DNA of 41,668 nucleotides from Pseudomonadota bacterium (GTDB lineage Bacteria > Pseudomonadota > Gammaproteobacteria > Steroidobacterales > Steroidobacteraceae): the NCBI GenBank assembly GCA_025355105.1, contig JANYAE010000141.1, forward strand, positions 1-41,668, in the 5' to 3' direction. Positions within the stretch are counted from its first letter, which is position 1; each line of letters opens with the position of its first letter. A program made the position numbers and the translations under genes. This document shows, piece by piece, positions 13,911 through 22,265 of the stretch. The notes below the pieces were generated by a model. It had not been told where the DNA came from. It made no database searches and saw only the letters and a list, made by a program, of their open reading frames with translations.

Positions 13911-15090
13911 ACAGTGGTTTTTGCCGCGCCAGCCACGGCCGCAGCAGCGCCACCGCCCGCGCGACCTCCGCCGGCCTGAGTGCGAACGACAGGCGCAGGA
14001 AGCGCTGGCCCTGCAGCGTGTCGAAGTCGATGCCCGGCGCGGTCGCGATGCCGGTCTCCTCGAGCAGCCGGCGGCAGAACGCGAAGCTGTCGTCGGTCAG
14101 GTGGCCGACGTCGGCGTACAGGTAGAAGGCGCCGTCCGGCGGCACGACGCGGCTGACGCCGGCGGCCGCGAGCTCGGCCAGCAGCAGGTCGCGGTTCGCG
14201 CGGTAGTCCGCGACCACCGCGGCAAGCTCGGCAGGGTCGTCGAAGGCCGCGAGCGCCGCGTGCTGCGCGATGGTCGGCGGGGTCAGGAAGAAGTTGATGA
14301 CGTACGCCGACAGCCGCCTGGCGATCGCCTCCGGCACCACCAGCCAGCCGAGCCGCCAGCCGGGCATCCGGTACAGCTTCGAGAAGCTGTTGATGACGAT
14401 GGCCCGCGGCTCGACCTCAAGCGCCGAGACGGCGCGCTCGCCGAAGCTGATGCCGTGGTAGATCTCGTCCGAGACCAGCGTCAGCGAGCGCTCGCGGCAC
14501 AGCGCCGCGAGCGACTCGAGCGCCGACCGGCCGAGCATCGCGCCGGTCGGGTTGGCCGGGCTCGCGACCACCACGCCGTGCAGCGGCCCGGCCACGCGCG
14601 CCAGTGCCGCGGCCGTCAAACGGTAGCCGTCGGCCGGCTCGCAGCTGACCTCCACCGCGACGCGGCCGAGCGCCTTGAGCGCGTTGCGATAGGCCGGGTA
14701 GCCGGGCCGGCCGAGGGCGATGCGATCACCGGTCGTGAACAGCGCCGCGAACACCGCGACCAGCGCCGCGCTCGCTCCGGCGGTCAGCAGGATCCGCGAC
14801 GGCTCGACCTCGACGCCATAGGCCTCGTGGTAGTGGCGCGCGATGCGCGCCACGAGCTCGCGCGACTCGACGTAGCCGATCGGGTCCGCCTCGAGCGCCG
14901 CGAACGCCGCGGCACGCGCCTTCGGCGGCGTGCCGGCGGTCGGCTGGCCGAAGTGCATCGGCACGATCTCGCGGCCGGCGCGCGCCAGCTCACCGGCGCG
15001 GCGTGCGATCTGGCCGGTGTAGAACGGCGCGACGTCCGCGCCGCGCAGCAGCGCGTCGGCGTCGGCCGGTGGCGTACGCGGCGTGCTCAT
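13909..15090 (-). CDS. PLP-dependent class I/II aminotransferase
   Basis: This 393-residue fold-type I aminotransferase is of the aspartate aminotransferase superfamily. Visible landmarks: GYVESREL in the small-domain start, LTAGASAALVAVF for the phosphate-binding turn, SPANPTGAML for the substrate asparagine, VSDEIYHG (D208, Y211), the Schiff-base lysine in NSFSKLYRMPGWRLG (K238), and an arginine in FLRLSFAL near the C-terminus. The amino donor cannot be told; members act on aspartate, aromatic or branched amino acids. Its ATG overlaps the stop of the upstream MFS gene (ATGA at 15087-15090), so the two are coupled and the permease may import an acid related to its substrate. Confidence 0.9.
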   Translation of the reverse strand: MSTPRTPPADADALLRGADVAPFYTGQIARRAGELARAGREIVPMHFGQPTAGTPPKARAAAFAALEADPIGYVESRELVARIARHYHEAYGVEVEPSRILLTAGASAALVAVFAALFTTGDRIALGRPGYPAYRNALKALGRVAVEVSCEPADGYRLTAAALARVAGPLHGVVVASPANPTGAMLGRSALESLAALCRERSLTLVSDEIYHGISFGERAVSALEVEPRAIVINSFSKLYRMPGWRLGWLVVPEAIARRLSAYVINFFLTPPTIAQHAALAAFDDPAELAAVVADYRANRDLLLAELAAAGVSRVVPPDGAFYLYADVGHLTDDSFAFCRRLLEETGIATAPGIDFDTLQGQRFLRLSFALRPAEVARAVALLRPWLARQKPL

Positions 15091-16391
15091 GCGGCGCGCG
15101 CCGGCCGGCGCTCGACGTCGACCAGCAGCCACAGCCCGGCGCTCGCGAGCGCGAAGCCGACGCCGGTCGCGAGCGCCGCCGGCCAGTCGTGCGCGTCGCT
15201 GAGCCGGGCGACGATGACCGTGCCGACCATGCCGCCGAGGTTACCGCCCATGTTGAGGACGCCGGTACCGGCGCTCGCCCGCTCGCGCGTCACCCAGAAG
15301 ATCGCGGCCCAGAACGGCGCCTCGGTCATCTGCACGCAGCCGAAGCAGCCGGCGAGCGCCGCGACCGCCGCATAGGGATTGTCGACCCGCGCGGCCACCA
15401 GCAGCAGCACCGCCGACAGCGGCAGGGTCACGAGCGGCACGACCCGAAATCCCCAGCGTGCGCCGAGGCGCGCGCAGGCGCCGTCGCACAGCAGCCCGCC
15501 GGCCGAGGCGCACAGCGCGCCGAACAGCAGCGGAATCGAGGCGAGCCAGCCGCTCGCCAGCAGCGTGAAGTGCCGCTCCTGCACGAGGTAGAGGAAGCTC
15601 CATTGCATGAAGAAGTAGAAGACGTAGTTCATCAGCAGGTAGCCGAGCGCCAGCAGCAGCACGTTGCGGTTGCCGAGCACCAGCCACACCTCATCCCAGC
15701 TGAAGCGCGGCGGGCTCGTGGCGCGCGGCTCCGGCTCGATCTCGGCGAGTTCGGCGGCGCTCACGGCCGCATGCGCGCGCGGCGTGTCGCGCACGTACCA
15801 CCACCACAGCACGCACAGCACCGAGGCCGGCACGCAGGTTGCGTACAGCGCCACCTGCCAGCCGTAGGCCGCCATGACGCCGGCGACGATCGGCGGCGCG
15901 GCCGCCGCGCCGAGGCTGAGGCCGGTGACCTGCATGCCGTTCATCAGCGCCCAGCGGCGCGGCGGGAACCAGGCCTGCACCAGGCCGGCGTTCGAGGGGA
16001 ACAGCGGGCCCTGGCCGATGCCTGTCACGGCGCGCGCCGCGGCGAGCAGCAGCAGCAGCCAGACGCCGGCGGCGATTTGCGGCTCGAAGGCGGTCGCCGC
16101 GGTACCAAGTGTCGACAGCACGAGGCAGGCGAGCGTCGCGCGGCGCGGGCCGATGCGCTGCGCGACCAGCCCGCCGGGGAACTGCAGGAAGGTATAGGTG
16201 AGCAGGAAGGCGTTGAACAGGTAGCCGAGCTGGATCTGCGTGATGCCGGTCTCGGGCATCATCCGCACCGCGACCACGCCCATGGCGCTGCGCTCGAGGT
16301 AGGCGGTGAACGCCGCGGCGAACACGCCGCCGAAGATCAGCCAGCGGACGCGCAGCGCCGCGAGGTGACGGTCAGGCGCGGCGGTCAGCAT
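15087..16391 (-). CDS. MFS transporter, anion:cation symporter-like
   Basis: This 434-residue major facilitator has 12 hydrophobic segments and a central cytoplasmic loop (SAAELAEIEPEPRATSPP). Features recall the ACS family, which moves organic acids such as hexuronates, glucarate or phthalates: an N-terminal ERSAMGVVAVRMMPETG, RAVTGIGQGPLFPSNAG in helices 4-5, and PRRWALMNGMQVTGLSLG. The substrate is not predictable. It is coupled by ATGA overlap to the aminotransferase gene. It starts 112 bases after the ALDH7 gene ends on the same strand, so read-through from the lysine-type operon is possible. Confidence 0.88.
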   Translation of the reverse strand: MLTAAPDRHLAALRVRWLIFGGVFAAAFTAYLERSAMGVVAVRMMPETGITQIQLGYLFNAFLLTYTFLQFPGGLVAQRIGPRRATLACLVLSTLGTAATAFEPQIAAGVWLLLLLAAARAVTGIGQGPLFPSNAGLVQAWFPPRRWALMNGMQVTGLSLGAAAAPPIVAGVMAAYGWQVALYATCVPASVLCVLWWWYVRDTPRAHAAVSAAELAEIEPEPRATSPPRFSWDEVWLVLGNRNVLLLALGYLLMNYVFYFFMQWSFLYLVQERHFTLLASGWLASIPLLFGALCASAGGLLCDGACARLGARWGFRVVPLVTLPLSAVLLLVAARVDNPYAAVAALAGCFGCVQMTEAPFWAAIFWVTRERASAGTGVLNMGGNLGGMVGTVIVARLSDAHDWPAALATGVGFALASAGLWLLVDVERRPARAA

Positions 16392-16503
16392 GCGGTACTC
16401 GTCGGGGAGACGGCCGCAGCCGGCCGGTGCCGGCTACCTTAAGCGAGTCGGCCGCCGATCGGAAGCAAGCGCGGCGGGCCCTTGCGCCTGCCGCGCACAG
16501 CGC

Positions 16504-18024
16504 TCACTCGACGTCGAACTTGACGCCCTGCGCGAGCGGCAGCGTCGAGGAGTAGTTGACGGTCTGCGTCTGGCGGCGCATGTACGCCTTCCAGGCGTCG
16601 GAGCCTGACTCGCGCCCGCCACCGGTCTCCTTCTCGCCGCCGAAGGCGCCGCCAATCTCGGCGCCGCTCGGTCCGATGTTGATGTTGGCGATGCCACAGT
16701 CGCTGCCCTCGGCGGACAGGAAGGTCTCGGCCTCCGACAGGTTCTGCGTGATCAGGCTCGACGACAGGCCCTGCGCGACGCCGTTGTTGCCGGCGATCGC
16801 GTCCTCGATGGTGCGGTAGCGGAACACGTACAGGATCGGCGCGAAGGTCTCGCGCGCCGAGGCCTCGATCGGCGCCGCGAGCTCGACCAGCGCCGGACGC
16901 ACGTAGTAGCCGGCCTCGTGGCCCGCGACCGCAACGCGCTCGCCGCCGTGCACGAGCCCGCCGGCGGCGCGCGCCGCGGCCAGCGCCGCCTGCATGGCCT
17001 CGAAGGCCTGGCGATCGACGAGCGGGCCGACCAGCGTGTCGGCGGCCAGCGGGCTGCCGATGCGCAGGCTGGCGAAGGCGCGCTTGAGGCGCGCCAGGAT
17101 CGCGTCGTAGCGCGTCTCGTGCACGTACAGGCGACGCAGCGTCGTGCAACGCTGGCCGGCGGTGCCGGCGGCGGCGAAGGTGATCGCGCGCACGGCGAGA
17201 TCCTCGGCCGCGGACGGCGCGACGATCATCGCGTTGTTGCCGCCGAGCTCGAGCAGCGAGCGGCCGAAGCGGCCGGCCACGCGTACGCCGACTTCGCGGC
17301 CCATGCGCGTGCTGCCCGTGGCGCTGACGAGCGGAATGCGCGCGTCGTCGGCGAGCCACTCGCCCACCGCCCGGCCGCCGGCCACCAGCGCCGATAGCCC
17401 GGTCGGCGCCTCGGCGAACTGCGCGATCACCGACTCGAGCAGCCGGTGCAGCGCGAGCGCGGTCAGCGGCGTCTTCTCGGAGGGCTTCCAGAGCACCGGA
17501 TTGCCGCAGACCAGCGCCAGCGTCGCGTTCCACGACCACACCGCCATCGGGAAATTGAACGCGGTGATGATCGCCACCGGGCCGATCGGGTGCCAGCGCT
17601 CGAGCATGTGGTGGTGCTTGCGCTCGGAGGCGATCGTCAGCCCGTACAGCTGGCGCGACAGCCCGACCGCGAAGTCACAGATGTCGATCACTTCCTGAAC
17701 TTCGCCGGCAGCCTCGCTGCCGATCTTGCCGGCCTCGAGCGTGATGAGCTCGGCGAGCGCCGGCTGGTGGCGGCGCACGGCCTCGCCGAACAGCCGCACC
17801 AGCTCGCCGCGGCGCGGCGCGGGCACGGCCCGCCAGGCGGCGAAGGCGGCGAGCGAACGCGCCAGCGTCGCGTCGTAGTCAGCGCGTGAGGTACTGGCGA
17901 GGCGGCCGAGCACGCGGCCGTCGATCGGCGAGCGGCTCTCGAGGTCGCCGCTCGTCAGCGTCGCGGGGTCGAAGCCCACCGCCGCGAGACTGCCGGCGGG
18001 GGCGGCGATCTTGACCGCGCTCAT
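16504..18024 (-). CDS. amaB: ALDH7-family L-aminoadipate-6-semialdehyde dehydrogenase
   Basis: This NAD(P)-dependent aldehyde dehydrogenase is predicted to oxidise alpha-aminoadipate semialdehyde (piperideine-6-carboxylate) to aminoadipate in lysine catabolism. The 506-residue protein has the catalytic C293 in TAGQRCTTLRRL, general base E259 in SLLELGGNN, and N157 in ITAFNFPMAVW. The C-terminus carries the ALDH7/antiquitin signature FGGEKETGGGRESGSDAWKA followed by YMRRQTQTVNYS, which separates it from other aldehyde dehydrogenases. Its ATG overlaps the stop of the saccharopine dehydrogenase-like gene (18021-18024), fitting consecutive pathway steps. Family is firm; the lysine role rests on family plus neighbour. 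Confidence 0.92.
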   Translation of the reverse strand: MSAVKIAAPAGSLAAVGFDPATLTSGDLESRSPIDGRVLGRLASTSRADYDATLARSLAAFAAWRAVPAPRRGELVRLFGEAVRRHQPALAELITLEAGKIGSEAAGEVQEVIDICDFAVGLSRQLYGLTIASERKHHHMLERWHPIGPVAIITAFNFPMAVWSWNATLALVCGNPVLWKPSEKTPLTALALHRLLESVIAQFAEAPTGLSALVAGGRAVGEWLADDARIPLVSATGSTRMGREVGVRVAGRFGRSLLELGGNNAMIVAPSAAEDLAVRAITFAAAGTAGQRCTTLRRLYVHETRYDAILARLKRAFASLRIGSPLAADTLVGPLVDRQAFEAMQAALAAARAAGGLVHGGERVAVAGHEAGYYVRPALVELAAPIEASARETFAPILYVFRYRTIEDAIAGNNGVAQGLSSSLITQNLSEAETFLSAEGSDCGIANINIGPSGAEIGGAFGGEKETGGGRESGSDAWKAYMRRQTQTVNYSSTLPLAQGVKFDVE

Positions 18025-19145
18025 GACGCGGCCCGCAGCGCGACCGCCTCGGCGGCGGTCGTGCCGGTGTCGGCCGCATAGGCGTTGCCGAAGCGGTTGG
18101 CGAGGAACTCGTCGAGCTTGATGTCCTCCTGGCGCACGAAGCCCTTCTGCGGCAGCCGGCCGGCGACCAGCAGGTCGAGCACGGCACACACCGACGAGGC
18201 GGTCGTGGTCTGGATCGCGGTCCACGCCTTGCCGGCCAGCACCTGCGGATAGACGCTGTGCGCGTAGGACTCCTGCCAGACGCGGCCGCCGCGGTGGCCG
18301 GTCGCGGTGACGAAGATCACGACGACGTCCTGGCGCGTGCCGGGGATCGCGTACTCGAGCACGTCCGAGAGCACCGCCGGACGCTCGCCGAGCCGCAGGT
18401 CCTGCAGCAGCAGCTTCATCACGTCGCGGTGCCCCGGGTAGCGGATCGTGCGGTAGTTGAGGTTGCGCACGCCGCCGTCGAGTGTCTCGCACAGCGTGCC
18501 GAGCCCGCCGGAGGTATTGAAGGCCTCGTACTGCACGCCATCCAGCGCGAAGTGCTCGAGCTCCTCGAGCGGCGGCACGTTGGTGCGCTTGCCGGCGAGG
18601 ATCGCCTCGCACGGCTGCAGGTACTCATTGATGACGCCGGCGGTGCTCCAGGTGAGGTTGTAGCCGAGTGCGTTCGACGGGAACTGCGGCAGCGCGCCGA
18701 CCCGCAGCCGTAGCGTGTCGAGCTTTTCGAAGCGGCGCGCGAGGTCCATGCCGACGATCGAGATGAAGCCGGGCGCCAGCCCGCACTGCGGGATCAGCGC
18801 GTGGCTCGCGGTCTTGGCCAGTTCCTTGACGGTGCGCGTCGTCGCCACGTCCTCGGTCAGGTCCAGGTAGTGGATGCCGGCGGCGTGCGCCGCCTCGGCG
18901 ATCGCGGCGGTGACCGAATACGGCGCGGCGCTGACCACCGCATAGCGACCGCGCATCACCTCGACCAGCCGGCTGCGGTCGGTGACCGAGAGCGCGAGCG
19001 TGTCGAGCTGCGGGCGCTTCGGCACCGCGGCGAGCGCCGTCTCGGACTGGTCGACGACGGTGACGCGGTAGTCGCCGGTGCTGACGAGCAACTCGGCGAT
19101 CATCGAGCCGATGTGGCCGGCGCCGGCGACGAGGATGTTCTTCAT
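18021..19145 (-). CDS. Saccharopine dehydrogenase family oxidoreductase (SDH or lysine 6-dehydrogenase-like)
   Basis: This 374-residue NAD(P)-dependent enzyme probably makes aminoadipate semialdehyde for the ALDH7 encoded next. It begins with a Rossmann motif (MKNILVAGAGHIGSMIAELL), then VSAAPYSVTAAIAEAAHAAG, YLDLTED and the IPQCGLAPGF segment seen in saccharopine dehydrogenases and lysine 6-dehydrogenases. The C-terminal catalytic-fold domain includes RYPGHRDVMKLLL. No lysine-ketoglutarate reductase gene is in view, so I cannot choose between saccharopine oxidation and direct lysine epsilon-deamination. The start at 19145 fits the Rossmann fold; the longer reading adds 28 atypical residues. 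It is divergent from the Lrp-type regulator. Confidence 0.88.
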   Translation of the reverse strand: MKNILVAGAGHIGSMIAELLVSTGDYRVTVVDQSETALAAVPKRPQLDTLALSVTDRSRLVEVMRGRYAVVSAAPYSVTAAIAEAAHAAGIHYLDLTEDVATTRTVKELAKTASHALIPQCGLAPGFISIVGMDLARRFEKLDTLRLRVGALPQFPSNALGYNLTWSTAGVINEYLQPCEAILAGKRTNVPPLEELEHFALDGVQYEAFNTSGGLGTLCETLDGGVRNLNYRTIRYPGHRDVMKLLLQDLRLGERPAVLSDVLEYAIPGTRQDVVVIFVTATGHRGGRVWQESYAHSVYPQVLAGKAWTAIQTTTASSVCAVLDLLVAGRLPQKGFVRQEDIKLDEFLANRFGNAYAADTGTTAAEAVALRAAS

Positions 19146-19201
19146 GGGAGGGACCCTTGGGAAATGAGGCTGGTAGCCGTTCAGTTTCCGGAAGCTGGCC
19201 G

Positions 19202-19272
19202 TTGATTTGAAGCGGCATACTGACGACAATGACGATCTTATTCATCAATCTCACCGCTTTATGAACAAATCG
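19202..19272 (+). promoter_or_regulatory. Promoter and dyad for the Lrp-type regulator / divergent lysine-type operon
   Basis: The 115 bases between the divergent starts are AT-richer than the flanks. TTGATT at 19202-19207 and GACAAT at 19225-19230 are 17 bases apart, a fair sigma-70 promoter for the regulator. An imperfect inverted repeat (CGATcttaTTCAT at 19233-19245 against ATGAAcaaATCG at 19261-19272) spans the regulator start codon and could be an autoregulatory Lrp/AsnC site. Both were found by eye. Confidence 0.4.
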
Positions 19273-19701
19273 ACGAAAGTGGACGCGGACGAGCAGCTTC
19301 TCGCCCTCCTCAAGGAGAACGCCCGGCTGTCCACCGCAGCGCTCGCGCGGCGCCTCGGCGTCGCGCGCTCCACGGTCCAGAGCCGTCTCGAGCGTCTCGA
19401 GCGCAGCGGCGTCATTCGCGGCTACACGGTCGAGCTCGGGCCCGGCGCCCGCGCCCGGCAAGTGCAGGCGCACGCGATGATCGCGGTGGAGCCGCAGCAG
19501 CAGTCCTCGGTCGAACGCAAGCTCAAGGCGATGCCGGCCGTCGCGTCACTGCTGACCGTCAGTGGCAGCTACGACCTGATCGCGATGCTGGCGGCCGAAT
19601 CCACCGAAGCGCTCGACGCGGCGCTCGACGAGCTGCGCTCCTGCGCCGGGGTCAAGTTGACGTCAACGTCGATCGTGCTGTCCCGACGCTTCGAGCGCTG
19701 A
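19261..19701 (+). CDS. Lrp/AsnC family transcriptional regulator
   Basis: This 146-residue regulator has an N-terminal winged helix-turn-helix (LLALLKENARLSTAALARRL followed by GVARSTVQSRLERLERSGVI) and a C-terminal RAM ligand-binding domain (SLLTVSGSYDLIAMLAAEST, then SSTSIVL-like strands ending RRFER). Such proteins usually sense an amino acid. It is transcribed away from the saccharopine dehydrogenase-like/ALDH7 pair, so it probably controls lysine breakdown; that is inference. I chose ATG at 19261, which gives the usual short leader before the HTH; an upstream in-frame start at 19207 would overlap the promoter. It converges with the outer-membrane protein gene; a 5-bp hairpin at 19710-19723 lies between them. 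Confidence 0.93.
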   Translation: MNKSTKVDADEQLLALLKENARLSTAALARRLGVARSTVQSRLERLERSGVIRGYTVELGPGARARQVQAHAMIAVEPQQQSSVERKLKAMPAVASLLTVSGSYDLIAMLAAESTEALDAALDELRSCAGVKLTSTSIVLSRRFER

Positions 19702-19743
19702 GCCCGCCACCGCCACCCGGCGGCCGCGGGCCAGACGCCGCCC

Positions 19744-20703
19744 TCAGAAGCGGTAGCGCAGCCCGATTGAGCCCAGCACGCGCGGCTCCAGTTGCAGGCC
19801 GTTGACCCGCTGGTAGACCGGCAGCTGCACGAACGCAAAGCCGTCGACGTGCGAGCTGATCTGAAAACCGAGGCCCGGACTCAGGTAGACAAGGCTCGCG
19901 CCGCTGTTGGCGACATCGGCGTTGACGCCCGACTCGCGCGCCTCGATGCGGGCGTTGAGCTGCAGCTGCGGGACGATCCCGCCGGACAGCGCCGTGTAGC
20001 GCAGCCCGAAGGTCGCGTTCGCGCCATTGCCCGGCCGAAAGCCATCGCGGCTCGCGACCGGCTGCTGCCAGAGCACGTTCGCGAAATAGTAGACGTCGGT
20101 GCCGAAGGCGCCGACGGCGTAGCCGCCGATCAGCAGGTCGGTTGAACCGGTCCCGAGCTCGAGACCGCGGTCCAGCGGCTGGCCGGCCTGCGGGCCGGTC
20201 GAGAACCGATCGTCGATGCGCCCGCTCGGCAGCTTGAGCCCGAGCTGCACGCCGACGCTGAGATCCGCCTGGAAGCCCTGATAGCGCACCACGAGGCGCG
20301 CATCGCCCACGCCACGGCTCTGCGAAGTCGACCGGTCGGTGTCCCCGGCCGCGACCGTCGCGTGCGAACGATCGAAGTACGGCACCTGCAGGTTGACGCC
20401 GACGCTGCGCGACGGGCTCCAGTCGAGGCTGAGCGTCATGTTGCGGTTGATCGTGTTCTGCTGGATTTCCTGGTCGTTGGGGAGCGTGAAGGCGCTGCGG
20501 TCGGCGGCGTGGGTGCCGCTGCGCAGCTGGCTCTGGTCGAAATAGTCATAGCGCACGTCGAGGTTGAACCCCGAGCGCGTCGTGTAGCCCTGACTGGACC
20601 AGTCTGAGTTGAGCGTGCAGCCGCAACTCGAACAGGCCATCGCTGCCGGGGCGGCGAGCGCGAGCGCTGCCGCCGTTGTCGGCCAGATGATCGGCTTCAT
20701 CAT
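19744..20703 (-). CDS. Outer-membrane beta-barrel protein with N-terminal CSSCGC motif
   Basis: The 319-residue protein has a signal peptide (residues 1-23, AAALALAAPAAMA) and then a cysteine cluster, CSSCGC, at the mature N-terminus. The rest alternates hydrophobic and polar residues and ends in the barrel signature SIGLRYRF with a terminal phenylalanine, as in outer-membrane proteins. It resembles the transporter-like barrels related to phenol-degradation meta-pathway porins. The cysteine cluster could bind a metal or be a disulfide/lipid site. A DUF2946 gene 70 bases upstream on the same strand, a family often near copper genes, makes metal handling plausible but unproven. A GGAG is well placed before the ATG at 20703. 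Confidence 0.78.
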   Translation of the reverse strand: MMKPIIWPTTAAALALAAPAAMACSSCGCTLNSDWSSQGYTTRSGFNLDVRYDYFDQSQLRSGTHAADRSAFTLPNDQEIQQNTINRNMTLSLDWSPSRSVGVNLQVPYFDRSHATVAAGDTDRSTSQSRGVGDARLVVRYQGFQADLSVGVQLGLKLPSGRIDDRFSTGPQAGQPLDRGLELGTGSTDLLIGGYAVGAFGTDVYYFANVLWQQPVASRDGFRPGNGANATFGLRYTALSGGIVPQLQLNARIEARESGVNADVANSGASLVYLSPGLGFQISSHVDGFAFVQLPVYQRVNGLQLEPRVLGSIGLRYRF

Positions 20704-20773
20704 GAGACTCCTGCATCAGCCCACGACAGGCGCGCACCGGTCGCGGGGACCGGCGGCACTTCGCAACTCGGCG

Positions 20774-21169
20774 TCAGCAGAAGCGTGGGGGGCCGCGCGC
20801 GGCGGCGTGGCGCAGCGGAACCGCGGCAGGGTGCTGGTCGTCGCGCGGCGCTGCCGCCACCGGCGCGGGCTGCGGCTGGACCAGGACGGCGGCCAGCAGC
20901 GTCGGCAGCGCGGGCGCCGCGCTTTGCGCGAACGGGCACTCGCCCGCGGCCGTGTGCGCGCCGTGGCCGGCGTGCTCTGCGCCCGGCGCGTGGTGCGCGT
21001 GCGAACTCGGCGCGACCAGCGCGCCCGGCTCGCAGTACACGAGCGCCAGCGAGCCCGCGCCGACGGCCGGCATGAATCCGGCCGGGATCAGTGCCCGCAG
21101 CAGCAGCAGCGGGACGAGCGCCAGCGCCCATCCTGTGTGCCGCACGATCCTGGGGCCGGCCGGGTTCAT
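20774..21169 (-). CDS. DUF2946 family histidine-rich membrane/periplasmic protein
   Basis: This 131-residue protein has an N-terminal membrane segment or uncleaved signal (WALALVPLLLLRALIPAGFMP). A histidine-rich loop follows (SSHAHHAPGAEHAGHGAH), then a cysteine, a second hydrophobic stretch (LPTLLAAVLV) and an arginine-rich tail ending RGPPRFC. That order is typical of DUF2946 proteins, which have no assigned function but frequently occur with copper-responsive or TonB-dependent receptor genes. Histidines and a methionine suggest metal binding. ATG at 21169 is preferred because the upstream extension is low-complexity shadow coding. It lies upstream of the CSSCGC barrel in the same direction. 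Confidence 0.78.
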   Translation of the reverse strand: MNPAGPRIVRHTGWALALVPLLLLRALIPAGFMPAVGAGSLALVYCEPGALVAPSSHAHHAPGAEHAGHGAHTAAGECPFAQSAAPALPTLLAAVLVQPQPAPVAAAPRDDQHPAAVPLRHAAARGPPRFC

Positions 21170-21302
21170 GGGAGCGGAGTCTACCCGCGCCGGCCCCGGC
21201 TGGCTGCGGGGGCGACCGGGTAGGCCGGCTGCAGGCCTCGCCGCGGGCTCGAGGCCGGGCAGGCGCCGGCCGCCTGACGGCGCCCGGCCGTGCGGCTGCC
21301 GC

Positions 21303-22265
21303 TCAGCGGCCGGGCGGCAGGAAGATTTCGGCGAGCATGCAGCGGATGCCGCCGCCGCCGACGTGCTCGATGCTCTCGACGGCGCACAGCACCGGTCGGG
21401 CATGGCGCTCGAGCAGCGTGCGCTGCGGGCGCGTCAGGCTCGCGTAGGCACGGCGCGACAGCGCGACCAGCGGCCCCTCGCCACCGCCATCGAGGAACAG
21501 CACGTTGCCGGCGAACTCGGCGACCTGCTCGGCGGAGATATCGAGCAGCGCCTGGCCGCTGCGCTCGAGCGCATCGAACACCCGACGCAATCCGGCGCCC
21601 GGTGCGACCATGCCGCTCGCCAGCACCGCGAGACCGGGACCCACCGACATCAGCACGTTGGTGTGGTAGACGTCACGCCCGTCGGCGTCGTGCGCATCGA
21701 ACAGCACCGCCTCGTAGCCGAGCTCGCGGCACACGCGCTCGACCGCGACCGGATGCGTGCGCGACGAGCGCGCGGCGTAGGCGAGTCGCGCGACTCGATC
21801 GAGCACGAGGCTGCCCGTGCCCTCGACGAACTCAGCCGTGGTCTCGAGCGACGTCAGGTCAACGGTGTCGCCGAGGTGCCAGTGATGACGCTGCGCGAGG
21901 GCCGCGAGCAGCTCCGGCCGCCGCTCGCGGCGGCGGCTCGGCACGGCCATCGGGTACAGCAGCACGCGGCCATCGGCGTGCGTCGAGAACCAGTTGTTCG
22001 GGTACAGCGCGTCCGGCGTGTCGGCCGCGGCAAGCGCCTCGGCGACGACGACTTCGACGCCGGCCGCGGCGAGCGTCTCGGCGGCGCGGTCGAACTCGGC
22101 CTGCGCCGCGGCGAGCGTGCCGGTCGCGGACAGCGGGACCACGTGCTGGAAGGCGTTGCTCGCGAGCGTTTCCGGGTTGGCGTAGAAGCTCGCCGGACGC
22201 ACCATCAGCACGGTGCGCGCACATTGAGTCGTCAGGGTTTGGGGTTCGCGGCTCGCGGCGTTCAT
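21303..22265 (-). CDS. ctlX: CtlX-type amidinotransferase/arginine-deiminase-fold hydrolase
   Basis: This 320-residue guanidino-group modifying protein is of the citrulline-utilisation hydrolase (CtlX) type. Key parts: VLMVRPASFYANPET at the start, YPNNWFSTHADGRVLLYPM, the acidic TAEFVEGTGSLVLD, the catalytic-histidine region YHTNVLMSVG, and the C-terminal catalytic cysteine in VGGGGIRCMLAEIF. The fold is that of arginine deiminase and dimethylargininase. The CtlX label suggests ornithine formation from citrulline, but the substrate is inferred. Its ATG overlaps the stop of the upstream ornithine cyclodeaminase gene (ATGA at 22262-22265), so the products probably act in sequence. Confidence 0.88.
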   Translation of the reverse strand: MNAASREPQTLTTQCARTVLMVRPASFYANPETLASNAFQHVVPLSATGTLAAAQAEFDRAAETLAAAGVEVVVAEALAAADTPDALYPNNWFSTHADGRVLLYPMAVPSRRRERRPELLAALAQRHHWHLGDTVDLTSLETTAEFVEGTGSLVLDRVARLAYAARSSRTHPVAVERVCRELGYEAVLFDAHDADGRDVYHTNVLMSVGPGLAVLASGMVAPGAGLRRVFDALERSGQALLDISAEQVAEFAGNVLFLDGGGEGPLVALSRRAYASLTRPQRTLLERHARPVLCAVESIEHVGGGGIRCMLAEIFLPPGR

